In this document: positions 55,171 to 64,000 of the stretch, piece after piece
How the letters are laid out: every line of letters begins with the position of its first letter
Position numbering within the stretch: position 1 is the stretch's first letter
NCBI RefSeq assembly: GCF_002075795.1
Contig: NZ_CP020472.1
Span: forward strand, 3,579,001 to 3,643,000
Length of the DNA stretch: 64,000 nucleotides
Direction: 5' to 3'
Source of the DNA: Shewanella japonica
Lineage (GTDB): Bacteria > Pseudomonadota > Gammaproteobacteria > Enterobacterales > Shewanellaceae
Translations under genes and position numbers: made by a program
Notes under the pieces: generated by a model
Seen by the model: the letters and a program-made list of their open reading frames with translations, nothing else
Databases searched by the model: none
What the model was told of the DNA's origin: nothing

Positions 55171-56619
55171 TTATGCTCTTTCATCTGATAAGGAGTACAA
55201 CACCACCTGTGGACGCTGCTTACCAATTTCAGACTTAGTCACGGCGATAAGCTGACTGTTCGCAGACCAAACAATATCCGCATATTCGCCTAACCCTTCT
55301 CCATTAACGATAATTTTTTTATTCTTGCCTTTTTTCAAGTCCAATAGCCACACGTTGCCGTCATAATCATCGTGAGCAATATAACGACCGTCTGGTGAAA
55401 GGTGTAAGCTGGTTCGTAGCGATGAGCCATCTTTGGTTAATTGTTTCGCACCTTCGCTACCATCCGCTGGGAATTGCCAAATCTCTTGTTGGCCTGAAGC
55501 ATCACTGATGCCGTAAACCCATTTTCCGTCAACACTAAGAGCACCATTACGAACTCTAGCATCAGCAGGGGTTTTAATTTGAATCAGTCTACTGCCGTCA
55601 TGACTGGCAACGGCGACATGACTACGTGCTGTAATAACCGCTTTATTACCCTTTGCAGCAAAAGCAACTGACGTGGCATATTGCATTGGATCTGCAATCC
55701 ATTGCTCACGACGATGAGGAAAATCTGAAGTCAAACTAACATTGACGATGGACGAACTATTATTACTAATATCAAATACGTTAATGTCTGCGCCATGTTG
55801 AAACACTATACGTCCCTGATTTAATTGAGCGTCACGCACTTGCCACTCTGAAAATTGAGTATGCTGAGTCATGTCCTTGCCATCAACTGACATAGACCAA
55901 ATGTTATCATTGCCAGATTGATCACTGACAAAGTACACGCGATTTTGCCACACCATAGGTTGTCTTACAGAACCCTGATGGGAGGCGGTAAGCTTTTGCG
56001 CTTCTTTTTTGCTACCCAGCTCATAGCGCCAGATTTCGCCTAATGCGCCACCTCGATAAACCTTGGCGTTATCTCCACTGGCTTGTAGACCAAATTGAGT
56101 GAAGTAAACATATTTACCTTGCGCATCAATCGCACCTTCAATGGCATCAGCTAGGGGAAGATCGGTTACGATTAATGACGATGGATTAACTGTTTTTAGC
56201 ACCCAGTAATTTGCTGGATCATTGGCATTGTCAGTGGCATATAGGATCTCACCAGAAGCAGTCCAACCTTGCAGGCGAACCCGGCTATTCTCAAAGCTCA
56301 CTCGTTTTGCAACTCCGCCGGCCATTGGCATAACATACACTTCAGTTGCACCGTCATAATTGGCAGTAAAAGCCAACCACTGACCATCTTTTGAAATAGT
56401 CGCATCTAACTCTTCAGCTGCTTGAGTCGTCAATCTTGTCGCTGTAGTTTGGTTTAACTGACTGGTCCATAAGTCGCCCTCAGCGGTAAACACAACGGTT
56501 TGGTCGTGCAATGCTGGCGCACGATAGTATCCTTGATTTTCACTACTGACCGCTTGAAAAGCGATTCCTGAAAGCCCAAGGGCCAGCATGCAAGCGGTAA
56601 CGGATTGACGAAGTTTCAT
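55171..56619 (-). CDS. N-terminal propeller part of a tricorn-like protease
   Basis: 482 residues from the ATG at 56619 (AAGGA ribosome site; frame open to 56655). Signal peptide (MKLRQSVTACMLALGLSG, then FQAVSS), followed by WD40-like/tricorn propeller blades (PALHDQTVVFTAEGDLW, DGQWLAFTANYDGATEVYVMP, KWVYGISDASGQQEIWQFP). Intact homologues are exported, about 1090 residues, and degrade peptides. This part would be a secreted propeller without protease activity. Confidence 0.78.
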   Translation of the reverse strand: MKLRQSVTACMLALGLSGIAFQAVSSENQGYYRAPALHDQTVVFTAEGDLWTSQLNQTTATRLTTQAAEELDATISKDGQWLAFTANYDGATEVYVMPMAGGVAKRVSFENSRVRLQGWTASGEILYATDNANDPANYWVLKTVNPSSLIVTDLPLADAIEGAIDAQGKYVYFTQFGLQASGDNAKVYRGGALGEIWRYELGSKKEAQKLTASHQGSVRQPMVWQNRVYFVSDQSGNDNIWSMSVDGKDMTQHTQFSEWQVRDAQLNQGRIVFQHGADINVFDISNNSSSIVNVSLTSDFPHRREQWIADPMQYATSVAFAAKGNKAVITARSHVAVASHDGSRLIQIKTPADARVRNGALSVDGKWVYGISDASGQQEIWQFPADGSEGAKQLTKDGSSLRTSLHLSPDGRYIAHDDYDGNVWLLDLKKGKNKKIIVNGEGLGEYADIVWSANSQLIAVTKSEIGKQRPQVVLYSLSDERA

Positions 56620-56796
56620 GGTCAGAAAAGTCCTTGTAAATATTATTATTTTCAAGCACTCAAATTAGCAAAAAAAATGCAACTTATCAGTATCAAAATA
56701 CGTTAATTAATGATTTATCCTCGATGAATTTGTAACCGAATACGTTAGTAAAAATACTCATCAAAGAATAAGGATTAACATGATTAAGTTAAGATA

Positions 56797-56836
56797 AAAA
56801 AAGGTAATAATATCAATTAAATATTATTACCTTTTT
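56797..56836 (-). terminator. Terminator after the anti-sigma gene
   Basis: AAAAAGGTAATAATAT / ATATTATTACCTTTTT, perfect 16-base arms, loop of about seven bases; T-rich on both strands. Confidence 0.85.
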
Positions 56837-56865
56837 AATATTATGGCTTTGCGCTCACGGCGACA

Positions 56866-57669
56866 CTATTGAGTAGTCAACTGCCTTTTTAATTGCTGAT
56901 ACACTTCATGTTGTGGATGTTCTAATTCCACAATCCTAGGGAATCGCTGTTCAATCGTTTGTAGATATCGTTCAGCTTGTTGCCAATCTTTATCTTTAAC
57001 TAATTGTGTTAATGTTTCCAAAGCTTGTTCGACTGAATCATGTTGCATTAAAGGTTGTGACTGCATTTTATCTATCTTGCTAATACCTTGTGCTTCAGAC
57101 AGTTTCATTTGACTTCGAGCGATATCTGAAGCGTGTTCCGTACTCACTTTCGGTGCTGCTTGTTGTTGAGTTAATGCTTGTATGGCTTGAGTCTCTTGCT
57201 GTGCTTCAGCCATCGTTTCAATATTCTGCTCACTTCCCTGCTCAACACGTTGACTTGAACTTGCAGGTTCATCAGCAAAAGTATTGGGCTCTGCACGCAT
57301 CATAGCTGGCGAAGGTGAAGTTTGATTAACCTCTGTCGCCATTGGAATGGCTTCTTCAATATCTGTCACAGCATGTTGATTAAATTCAGGATTGAGTAAC
57401 ATAACCGATGCTATGATCATCACTGATGCAGCACTTGATAATGGCAATTTATGCTTATGCCAAAAACTCACCTTAATCACATTGGAGTTGGAATCCTGCT
57501 GCGTTGTCTGTGTCGAACGCATTTTTGACTGAGCCAAAATTGCAGCATCAATCGCCGCAGAAGGCCGCTCTAAATTTTGTAGCTTATACAATGCAGAAAT
57601 GTCTTGCTGCAACGCCGCAAAAGCTTCGTCAGTCATAGGTTCAGAGTCATTATTATCATGCTTACTCAT
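56866..57669 (-). CDS. Probable membrane anti-sigma factor
   Basis: 267 residues. Short cytoplasmic N-terminus (about 1-72, MTDEAFAALQQDISALYKLQ), one membrane helix (about 76-93, SSAASVMIIASVMLL), and a Gln/Glu-rich periplasmic part ending in a helical segment (WQQAERYLQTIEQRFPRI). No zinc HxxxCxxC motif, so not the classical ZAS type. Its start overlaps the upstream ECF sigma gene by 8 bases, the usual sigma/anti-sigma arrangement, which is the main evidence. It could also be an associated membrane protein. Confidence 0.68.
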   Translation of the reverse strand: MSKHDNNDSEPMTDEAFAALQQDISALYKLQNLERPSAAIDAAILAQSKMRSTQTTQQDSNSNVIKVSFWHKHKLPLSSAASVMIIASVMLLNPEFNQHAVTDIEEAIPMATEVNQTSPSPAMMRAEPNTFADEPASSSQRVEQGSEQNIETMAEAQQETQAIQALTQQQAAPKVSTEHASDIARSQMKLSEAQGISKIDKMQSQPLMQHDSVEQALETLTQLVKDKDWQQAERYLQTIEQRFPRIVELEHPQHEVYQQLKRQLTTQ

Positions 57670-58291
57670 GAGTCATTCCCTCCCACTTATTGGCGACACA
57701 TTGTTTGATACTTTGATACGCATAGCGAATTCGGCTTTTAGTGGCTTCAACGGTAACATTAGCAATATCACTGATGGCGCTAGCTGTTAAGCCTAACTCG
57801 ATGTTCAACAGAAATGCTTCTTTTTGCACCGCTGGTAATTTAGCTACGCAGGCTTTAAGTAATTGCGCTTGATGCTGTTGCTCTAAAACTTCATCTGGTC
57901 GCCCATTGAATTGTTGATTACCAATGTTGGCATCAAACTCATCCATGCCCTGCTCACCTAATTCATCAAGCTTATCTAATGGTTTTACAGCACGGACATG
58001 ATCGATTAATAAATTATGTGCAATACGGTATAACCAAGTAGTAAATTTAGCAGTAACTTGGTAATTATCTGCGGCATTAATCACTTTGCCCCAAGTATCT
58101 TGATATAAATCTTCTGCTAAGGTGTTATCGCTTATTTGGCGTACAAAGTAGCGATAAAGCGGCCCTTTATGTTTACTGTAAAGCGCTGCAAAAGCGTGAG
58201 CATCACCTTGCTGATAGTCCAACATTAATTGTTCATCGGATCTATCAACAGCTCTATTAGCTTGCTGATTTATTTCGTTATCTGTCACCAC
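57662..58291 (-). CDS. ECF RNA polymerase sigma factor
   Basis: 209 residues. Sigma region 2 (about 20-90: FAALYSKHKGPLYRYFVRQ, AEDLYQDTWGKV, FTTWLYRIAHNLLIDHVR) and region 4 (about 140-195: AKLPAVQKEAFLLNIELGLTASAISDIANVTVEATKSRIRYA, with the HTH in TASAISDIANVT). Typical ECF length. Overlaps the anti-sigma gene and follows the YfbK-like gene by about 120 bases; the three may form one stress-responsive unit. Confidence 0.93.
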   Translation of the reverse strand: MVTDNEINQQANRAVDRSDEQLMLDYQQGDAHAFAALYSKHKGPLYRYFVRQISDNTLAEDLYQDTWGKVINAADNYQVTAKFTTWLYRIAHNLLIDHVRAVKPLDKLDELGEQGMDEFDANIGNQQFNGRPDEVLEQQHQAQLLKACVAKLPAVQKEAFLLNIELGLTASAISDIANVTVEATKSRIRYAYQSIKQCVANKWEGMTHE

Positions 58292-58413
58292 TGACTACCT
58301 TGGTTATAGGCTATTTTCGCATTAAACCAGTTTGCCCAGCGACGTAGGTAATGTCCACTTATTCACTGCATTGAGTCATAAAAAACCTCATTCAATCTTC
58401 AGTTAACTTGAAA

Positions 58414-59691
58414 TTAATGATTTTGATTCTTTGTTTGCTTACCCTCTAATAACTCACTCTGTTTTGGTGGCAAAATGGGCTGCGGCATTGGATAAGGCGT
58501 GACCTGATTGGGAGGACGATATTGTTTACCTTGTTGCGACTTGGTTAGCTCATAAACCGACTTAACAAGCGCTAAAAACTCAATTTTATCGGTTGATGCG
58601 TTATCGCCCACAATTTGATTTAGTTCATTCACCGACTGGTTAGCAATATGCACTAATTCGTCATAATTAAACTGATGCACATAATGATTGTGATTAATAA
58701 GCTGACCCAGTCCAGCCACCGCAGTCGCAAATCGAAACTCAGGGCTAGCTTGTTCAAAGAACTTATGTTGCTGCGATATATCAATCGCGTATTCAGGTAT
58801 TAACTGCTGTTTAGCTGTGGCTCTGGAATCCAAAATGACTAATTCGGCCATCGTTGTTGCGCTAAAACCTTGGTGAACACCACGATTACCAGCAGTATCA
58901 CCCTCAATATTATTAACACCTACACTCATGGTTTGCTCGTTATATCTAAGCTCATATAACGCAACAAACTGTTTAGCATCACTCAGTTTGATATGAGGTT
59001 GAACATGTTGTGCAGGCCCCTTTCTACTATTAACTCTGGTATTGGTTTCATAGCCAATTAAACGATACTCAGACACTAATCTAGGATTAAACCTCACCAA
59101 AGTCTGTAGCCAATTAAAACCCAATGCGGCTTTTTCGCTGGCATTCGCGGTCAACTCAACATTCACAAGTAGTAAAAACGTGCTTTGATTGAATGGCGAT
59201 GGCGCGAGTTCTGTGGTCACTTTATAGTTTTTTGACAACTCGCCGCTGTTAGCTAATGTGTTGTCAAGTCGATAATCGAAATGGTTAACTAATTGATGGC
59301 TACTAACTGCGTTTCGTAAAGGTAACTGGCCTTGAGCTATCAAGGATTGTAGCGCATCGTAATCAGTATCATTAAAGGAAAGTCGGTATTGCGACAGCGG
59401 CGTTTCCCCTGTCACCATATTGCCACCATGACCATCAATGCTCAGCAGCCCTTGATAAAGCCCAGGTTTAACGGGCGGCATCGTCGGTTTTTTAGGAAGA
59501 ATAATAGGATCAATAGGCTCTGCTTGAACGGCATTAGGTTTGTTCGTGACCTCAGCTCGCACATGTAGAGTAAGATTCACTAACAACACCAATAGTAATG
59601 TCAGACCAACTAAAATAGACGGCCATAAACGCCCTTTTTTGAAGTAATAGCCCTCCAATTTTTGACGTGATAACTTCGATGATGTTCCCAT
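58414..59691 (-). CDS. YfbK-like protein lacking the von Willebrand A domain
   Basis: 425 residues from the ATG at 59691 (AAGGGG eight bases upstream; frame open to 59715). One membrane helix (about 26-45). Residues about 135-190 match the YfbK N-terminal domain (LVNHFDYRLDN, VTTELAPSPFNQSTFLLLVNV) and about 200-260 match DUF3520 (VRFNPRLVSEYRLIGYE, ALYELRY). In ordinary YfbK about 200 residues of VWA domain with a MIDAS motif lie between these two; here they are joined directly and no DxSxS is present. It precedes the ECF sigma gene, the usual neighbour of yfbK-type genes. Confidence 0.75.
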   Translation of the reverse strand: MGTSSKLSRQKLEGYYFKKGRLWPSILVGLTLLLVLLVNLTLHVRAEVTNKPNAVQAEPIDPIILPKKPTMPPVKPGLYQGLLSIDGHGGNMVTGETPLSQYRLSFNDTDYDALQSLIAQGQLPLRNAVSSHQLVNHFDYRLDNTLANSGELSKNYKVTTELAPSPFNQSTFLLLVNVELTANASEKAALGFNWLQTLVRFNPRLVSEYRLIGYETNTRVNSRKGPAQHVQPHIKLSDAKQFVALYELRYNEQTMSVGVNNIEGDTAGNRGVHQGFSATTMAELVILDSRATAKQQLIPEYAIDISQQHKFFEQASPEFRFATAVAGLGQLINHNHYVHQFNYDELVHIANQSVNELNQIVGDNASTDKIEFLALVKSVYELTKSQQGKQYRPPNQVTPYPMPQPILPPKQSELLEGKQTKNQNH

Positions 59692-59805
59692 TTTTAGCCC
59701 CTTAACCGTTTTCACCTATTAGTAATAACGGATAACAAATCAAAAAGGGTTAAATTTTTTAAATAATATCAGTATTGCTACGACTCAAAAAAATAATTAC
59801 GGTTA

Positions 59806-60651
59806 TTACTGACTAAAAACACGTTCTAATTCAGGAATTAAAATGGCTTGTTCAGCCTCACCAAAAAAGTCAGCATGCATTTGAATAAAAGCTTCTTGAA
59901 AACTTTGTAGCCCCATAATTCGGTCAATTTCAGCAATGACTTTTTTACCTTTTTCGCCCTGTGAACAAACGATGTAACCATAAATAGGCTGAGTCACATG
60001 GCGAATAGGAATAGATTGATAATCTAAGCTCTGGTTATTGTCTCGTAAAAAGGCATCGACCACTTCACTGTACTCGATAATCCCCTTTACTCGCTCTGCT
60101 TTAAGCATTTTAATTAAACTGTTTGAAGAGCCCATCCCGCCACGAATATAGTATTGATGTGGGTTTCTTTTTATTTTCTCATCAATAAAGTCGCCATAAG
60201 CTCTATCTTTGACGACCCCAAGTTGACCATGTGTATCTGCAGGAAAATTCGCTAAATCAAACTCTTTGGGAAAGAGATCCCAATTATGACTCATTACGAT
60301 TAATCTAAGTGGAGGGTAAACACTGATAGGATATTTGGAAAAATGAGCGACACTTTCACGTTCTGCGGTTTTTATTTTATTAAACATGCAACTATTTTGC
60401 TGTTTAGATAATTCTAACCAACCACGAGTCATGCTGACTTGCTCTTGGTCAAATGAAAGCTGCTCATCACTAAACTCTGTTAATAATGCAATTGCTTCCA
60501 TCTCTTCATTACCAGAAATAGACACTATCGTTTCATCAACTTCCGTTAACATAACGGCATGAGTTGCAGCTATAAGCTGCTGATTGAATGTAGTAAAAAA
60601 AAATACAGTGCAAAAAACTAGTCCCTTAGTCTTTAACCTTTCGAATGCCAT
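59806..60651 (-). CDS. Periplasmic solute-binding-like protein (SBP family 3 / TIGR02285 type)
   Basis: 281 residues. Signal peptide of about 28 residues ending LIAA. The remaining body has the layout of family 3 binding proteins: WLELSKQQNSCMFNKIKT, then LGVVKDRAYGDFIDE and AERVKGIIEYSEVVDAFL, and a C-terminal FQEAFIQMHADFF. Conserved Shewanella/Vibrio relatives without a cognate transporter are known, and no ABC transporter genes are beside it here. It probably acts as a sensor or an orphan binding protein. Confidence 0.72.
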   Translation of the reverse strand: MAFERLKTKGLVFCTVFFFTTFNQQLIAATHAVMLTEVDETIVSISGNEEMEAIALLTEFSDEQLSFDQEQVSMTRGWLELSKQQNSCMFNKIKTAERESVAHFSKYPISVYPPLRLIVMSHNWDLFPKEFDLANFPADTHGQLGVVKDRAYGDFIDEKIKRNPHQYYIRGGMGSSNSLIKMLKAERVKGIIEYSEVVDAFLRDNNQSLDYQSIPIRHVTQPIYGYIVCSQGEKGKKVIAEIDRIMGLQSFQEAFIQMHADFFGEAEQAILIPELERVFSQ

Positions 60652-60885
60652 AAAGTACCCTCGAGTTCAAAGCCTATGTCATTAACAGTAGAGTACCCTG
60701 TTAGCATTCGCAATCAGAAACTGAGTTTCAGCCGCAGAAAACACTGAAATGCAGCGAAAATAAAGCCAGCATGCTATTATCTAGCCCCTTTTTTATCGTC
60801 ATGATTTTCATGGTGATAAGCCCTGTACCCTACGCAGGGAAAAGTAAGAAATAACCTAATAATATAAGTGTGTTAAGGAGTTATC

Positions 60886-61377
60886 ATGCAAGCCCTTGTT
60901 GCCGTAGTAATGGGATCTAAGAGTGATTGGCCCACCATGGAAGCCGCCGCAGAAATAATGGATAAGCTTCAGGTGCAATATCATGTTGAAGTTGTCTCAG
61001 CGCACCGTACTCCTGACAAACTAATGGACTTTGCAAGCACTGCTGCCGATAAAGGTTATAAAGTGATTATTGGTGGCGCCGGTGGTGCTGCTCACTTACC
61101 TGGTATGATCGCTTCAAAAACCCGTTTACCCGTTCTTGGCGTGCCAGTACAAAGTAAGGCGCTTTCAGGAATGGATAGCTTACTGTCAATCGTTCAAATG
61201 CCTAAAGGTATTGCAGTGGGTACCTTGGCAATCGGCACAGCGGGTGCATTTAATGCTGGCTTACTTGCAAGTCAAATCCTTGCTGTAACGGACGCTGAAC
61301 TGGCTGCTCGTCTTGATTCATTTAGAGATGATCAAACTAACACCATTCTTGAAAACCCAGATCCGAGGGAAGCTTAA
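60886..61377 (+). CDS. purE: N5-carboxyaminoimidazole ribonucleotide mutase
   Basis: 163 residues, class I PurE. Moves the carboxyl group from N5-CAIR to CAIR in purine synthesis. Motifs: GSKSDWPTM (8-16-like), [20 protein letters not shown], and [22 protein letters not shown]. Strong AAGGAG ribosome site. Two bases separate its stop from purK, so the pair is an operon. Confidence 0.97.
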   Translation: MQALVAVVMGSKSDWPTMEAAAEIMDKLQVQYHVEVVSAHRTPDKLMDFASTAADKGYKVIIGGAGGAAHLPGMIASKTRLPVLGVPVQSKALSGMDSLLSIVQMPKGIAVGTLAIGTAGAFNAGLLASQILAVTDAELAARLDSFRDDQTNTILENPDPREA

Positions 61378-61379
61378 TA

Positions 61380-62477
61380 ATGGCTCAGCAAAACCCTAAA
61401 CAACATAATGTCTGGGTACTTGGCGATGGCCAACTCGGCGCCATGCTTTCCCATGCTGGTCAACCTTTAGCAATCAATGTCCAACCTGTGGACATCATGA
61501 CGCCATCTAATGAGCGTTTACCGCTGAAAGATACTGATATTATCACTGCAGAGCGTGAGCAATGGCCAGAGTCATCCCTAAGCCTGCAATTAAGTGAACA
61601 TCAGCATTTTATTAATGGCCCCGTTTTTGGGCGTTTGGCTGACCGCTTCACCCAAAAAAGCTTATTGGATGAACTGTCGGTTCCGACATCGCCTTGGGAA
61701 TTAGTTGATGACAATACCGATACCTCAAACTTGCATCAGCAATATGGTGATAGAGTATTACTTAAACGCCGCACTGGCGGTTATGACGGCAAAGGTCAGC
61801 ATTGGTTAAAGCAAGCTGAAGGAACAGAAATCCCCGCGGATTGGCGCAATGAAGCCATTGCAGAGCAAGCAATCAATTTTGATGAAGAAGTATCAATTAT
61901 TGGTGTCAGAACCCAAAGTGGTGAATGTGTTTTTTACCCATTAACCCTTAACTTACATCAAGATGGTATTTTAATGGCTTCTATTTCGCCATTAAGCCGA
62001 TTAGACCACCTTCAACCACAAGCTGAAGCAATGTTAACTAGCGTCATGGATGCTCTCGATTACGTGGGAGTTATGGCGATGGAATGTTTCCGTGTCGGTG
62101 ATGAGCTACTGGTGAATGAGTTAGCACCACGAGTGCACAACTCAGGGCACTGGACACAGTCAGGCTGCCACATCAATCAGTTTGAATTACACCTGCGTGC
62201 ATTGTGTGATTTACCGATCCACACCCCACAAGTTAACTATAAATGTGTGATGGTTAACTTAATTGGTGCGGATAAAGACGACCGCTGGCTAAGCTTACCG
62301 AATGCAGAGCTATTCTGGTACAACAAAGAAGTCAGAGTGGGCCGTAAAGTGGGTCATCTCAATTTATCAGCACACAATAAAGCGATGGTTGACGACAGTA
62401 TTGCACTATTACAACAGTGGATGCCTGAGCAGTACCAAGCCCCTCTTGCTTGGATATTGGCTGAATTCGAGCGTTAA
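61380..62477 (+). CDS. purK: 5-(carboxyamino)imidazole ribonucleotide synthase
   Basis: 365 residues, ATP-grasp enzyme converting AIR and bicarbonate to N5-CAIR, the substrate of PurE. Visible: GDGQLGAML at the N-terminus, VLLKRRTGGYDGKGQ, NFDEEVSIIGVR, and the metal-binding NELAPRVHNSGHWT segment. Begins with GAGGGA upstream and is followed by a terminator. Confidence 0.96.
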   Translation: MAQQNPKQHNVWVLGDGQLGAMLSHAGQPLAINVQPVDIMTPSNERLPLKDTDIITAEREQWPESSLSLQLSEHQHFINGPVFGRLADRFTQKSLLDELSVPTSPWELVDDNTDTSNLHQQYGDRVLLKRRTGGYDGKGQHWLKQAEGTEIPADWRNEAIAEQAINFDEEVSIIGVRTQSGECVFYPLTLNLHQDGILMASISPLSRLDHLQPQAEAMLTSVMDALDYVGVMAMECFRVGDELLVNELAPRVHNSGHWTQSGCHINQFELHLRALCDLPIHTPQVNYKCVMVNLIGADKDDRWLSLPNAELFWYNKEVRVGRKVGHLNLSAHNKAMVDDSIALLQQWMPEQYQAPLAWILAEFER

Positions 62478-62506
62478 ATTGTAGTGAGTCATGTTCGCTA
62501 TAAAGC

Positions 62507-62535
62507 AAAAAAGGAGCCTAAGGCTCCTTTTTTAT
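62507..62535 (+). terminator. Rho-independent terminator after purK (bidirectional)
   Basis: AAAAAAGGAGCC / GGCTCCTTTTTT around a three-base loop; also close to the 3' end of the convergent transducer gene. Confidence 0.92.
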
Positions 62536-62553
62536 TTGCTACCTTTAAGCTTG

Positions 62554-63735
62554 TTAAATACACACTCGGGTTAGTACTTGTTCAAGGTTTTCAGAGCTTG
62601 CCTTTTGTTGTTGTGCTCTTAATGAAATCGCTTCGAGATTTAATTGCACCTCATGGCTTAAACGTGAAATTTCAATCGCACGATTATTAATGCTTCCCGT
62701 TGAAGTTTGCTGACCTTGAATACTGTAAGTCATATTGCCAGCAACACTGTCTAATTGCTCAAAGACGTGTCCTATATCGCTAAAGGCTTGGGTCACACGC
62801 TGACATTGTTGTAGGCTTTCTTGGGTGACACGCTGACTTTCTCCGATGGCACTGACCGCATTTCCAGCTTTAGCTTGAAGCTCTAGCACAATTGATTGAA
62901 TTTCAACTGTCGATTCTTGTGTTCGATGCGCTAAGGCTCGCACTTCATCTGCTACAACAGCAAAGCCACGCCCTTGCTCACCCGCTCTAGCTGCCTCAAT
63001 TGCAGCATTTAGGGCTAACAAGTTAGTTTGCTCGGCAATACTTTTAATGACTTCTAAAACGTTACCAATTTTCTGGCTATCACTGTTCAGCAAATCTAAA
63101 TCAGACACCATGCTCTCAATGCCATTAGCAAAGGTCGTCATTGAGCTTTGGTTATTTTGTGCATCACTTGTTCCTGATGCTAATAGCTCTTTAACTTGAA
63201 CTGATGTCGACTTAAGCTCTTCAGCATTAGTAAATAATTCATCCGCAGTGTGAACAATCTCAGTTAAAGAAGCACTTATTTGTTCATTCTCTTGTGTGCT
63301 TTGACTCATTGATGACTCAGCAGCTCCCATTTGAGAAGCAAGTTCATATGATCCTGAGCGAACATCATTAGCATCGGCTCGAATCTCATCAATAACAGCT
63401 TTCAAATCTTCAATGAAATCGCTTAATCCATTACTGATATTAGCAATTTGGTCATCTCCATTATCCTTTAATGGCTTATCGGGCGCAGTATGGGTACTGA
63501 CCACTAACGCTAAATAATGACTCAATACATTTAAGCGTTTTTGTACTTGCTGCTGGTAAACATATAACAAGGCAAACGACTGCGCAGTCCCTAAGCAAAC
63601 AAGCAATATGACCAATTGGAATGTGGAGATTTGATCAGGAAGAAACAGTGAAACAACAATGGCGAGCAAGACAAACGACATGACGGGTAATAATAACCTC
63701 GTCTGCAATTTATTATTATCATTATGAGTTTGCAT
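62554..63735 (-). CDS. Short methyl-accepting chemotaxis-type protein
   Basis: 393 residues. Two membrane helices at the N-terminus (about 13-32 and 38-60) with almost no periplasmic loop, no HAMP consensus, then a coiled-coil signalling domain with the conserved hairpin [20 protein letters not shown] and [22 protein letters not shown]. No CheR-binding pentapeptide at the C-terminus. A transducer sensing a membrane or internal signal; no che genes are nearby. Confidence 0.92.
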   Translation of the reverse strand: MQTHNDNNKLQTRLLLPVMSFVLLAIVVSLFLPDQISTFQLVILLVCLGTAQSFALLYVYQQQVQKRLNVLSHYLALVVSTHTAPDKPLKDNGDDQIANISNGLSDFIEDLKAVIDEIRADANDVRSGSYELASQMGAAESSMSQSTQENEQISASLTEIVHTADELFTNAEELKSTSVQVKELLASGTSDAQNNQSSMTTFANGIESMVSDLDLLNSDSQKIGNVLEVIKSIAEQTNLLALNAAIEAARAGEQGRGFAVVADEVRALAHRTQESTVEIQSIVLELQAKAGNAVSAIGESQRVTQESLQQCQRVTQAFSDIGHVFEQLDSVAGNMTYSIQGQQTSTGSINNRAIEISRLSHEVQLNLEAISLRAQQQKASSENLEQVLTRVCI

Positions 63736-63919
63736 ATAGGGTTCCGAAAACGAATAAATTATTTTAAACCTAAGTGGTTACAATTTTTATTATTGATAAA
63801 TCGTAAGATGTTAAATCCTGTGCAACATTAAAGAATTAACACAATATCTACAATTGTTATCGGACATTGTCGCTGAAAGTTTAGATTTATTATTGTCAGT
63901 ATTTTTATACAAATGAAAT

Positions 63920-63950
63920 AAAAAAGCCTCGCATTGGCGAGGCTTATGGT
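63920..63950 (-). terminator. Terminator at the window end (minus strand)
   Basis: GCCTCGC-ATT-GGCGAGGC with an A run on the left (Ts on the minus strand), directly after the stop of the partial gene entering from the right. Confidence 0.85.
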
Positions 63951-64000
63951 TCAAGGCGATGGATTACCCAAAGAATAAACGCCATAACCAAGAAGAATCT
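63944..64000 (-). CDS. C-terminal end of an unidentified gene
   Basis: The last 18 residues before a TAA at 63944-63946 read RFFLVMAFILWVIHRLEP, hydrophobic enough for the end of a membrane protein. Identity cannot be judged. The adjoining terminator supports a real gene end. Confidence 0.45.
   Translation of the reverse strand, partial: RFFLVMAFILWVIHRLEP

Larger units (their letters stand above)
53341..56619 (-). pseudogene. Tricorn-like protease gene interrupted by an in-frame TAA
   Basis: The frame continues across TAA 55171-55173 as SDERA-stop-ALTSDKYES, then SPDGQWLYFLSNRHFDATPG and the downstream frame, a seamless tricorn propeller. Whole gene is 1092 sense codons plus the stop. One base substitution explains it; CAA to TAA is the simplest. 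Confidence 0.8.

Noticed and set aside
60780..60850. Riboswitch or PurR box upstream of purE
   Set aside because: Only a short CCCTACGCAGGG hairpin is visible; no PurR consensus and no riboswitch core was recognised.

Overview
The window looks like a chromosomal segment of a marine gammaproteobacterium of the order Alteromonadales, most probably Shewanella. This rests on family recognition and gene order: rlmN-pilW-rodZ-ispG-hisS-yfgM-bamB, aceB-aceA, bamE facing ratA-rnfH, smpB-ssrA, and several Shewanella-type small proteins. It is AT-rich with long intergenic gaps, and I see no prophage, insertion sequence, tRNA or CRISPR.

Layout. 1-7.3 kb: a minus-strand housekeeping run (rlmN, pilW, rodZ, ispG, terminator, hisS, yfgM, partial bamB). 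7.5-18 kb: mixed small genes, namely a CNNM/CBS membrane protein, a signal-less 5'-nucleotidase, an NrfJ-like periplasmic protein, a GNAT enzyme, DUF3820, an orphan ParA ATPase with a ribbon-helix-helix partner and an upstream array of TGAC/GTCA boxes, MtfA, a SnoaL-like protein, an alpha/beta hydrolase with a hexanucleotide repeat, and an HDOD-GAF protein. 18.2-21.4 kb: the glyoxylate shunt (aceB, aceA).

22.8-25.7 kb holds the most distinctive system: a split borosin RiPP locus. An alpha-N-methyltransferase (SonM type) is followed by a separate 70-residue precursor (SonA type), and 2 bases later by a TPR-membrane-GGDEF protein interrupted by an in-frame TAA. 26-29.2 kb: bamE, rnfH, ratA, smpB, tmRNA and yjdM/phnA. 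29.3-41.2 kb is a signalling block: a 1745-residue propeller-type hybrid histidine kinase, a REC-HD-GYP regulator, a REC-REC-kinase, and a GGDEF-EAL protein with a glycogen-binding-like periplasmic domain. With the GGDEF gene of the borosin operon and the HD-GYP regulator, cyclic-di-GMP is a recurring theme.

41.2-53.2 kb: an Old Yellow Enzyme homologue, a DUF2375-like protein, a YebC-family protein, HPF, then an alpha-glucan uptake pair (TonB-dependent receptor and type I pullulanase lipoprotein with three C-terminal repeats), and an OsmC protein. 53.3-60.7 kb: a tricorn-like protease interrupted by a second in-frame TAA, an ECF sigma/anti-sigma pair behind a YfbK-like protein that lacks its von Willebrand A domain, and a periplasmic solute-binding-like protein. 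60.9-64 kb: purE-purK, a small chemotaxis-type transducer, and the C-terminal end of a gene running off the window.

Calls are from reading translations and motifs by eye. No similarity search was run, so family names are recognition-based and numbers recalled from the literature are marked as such.
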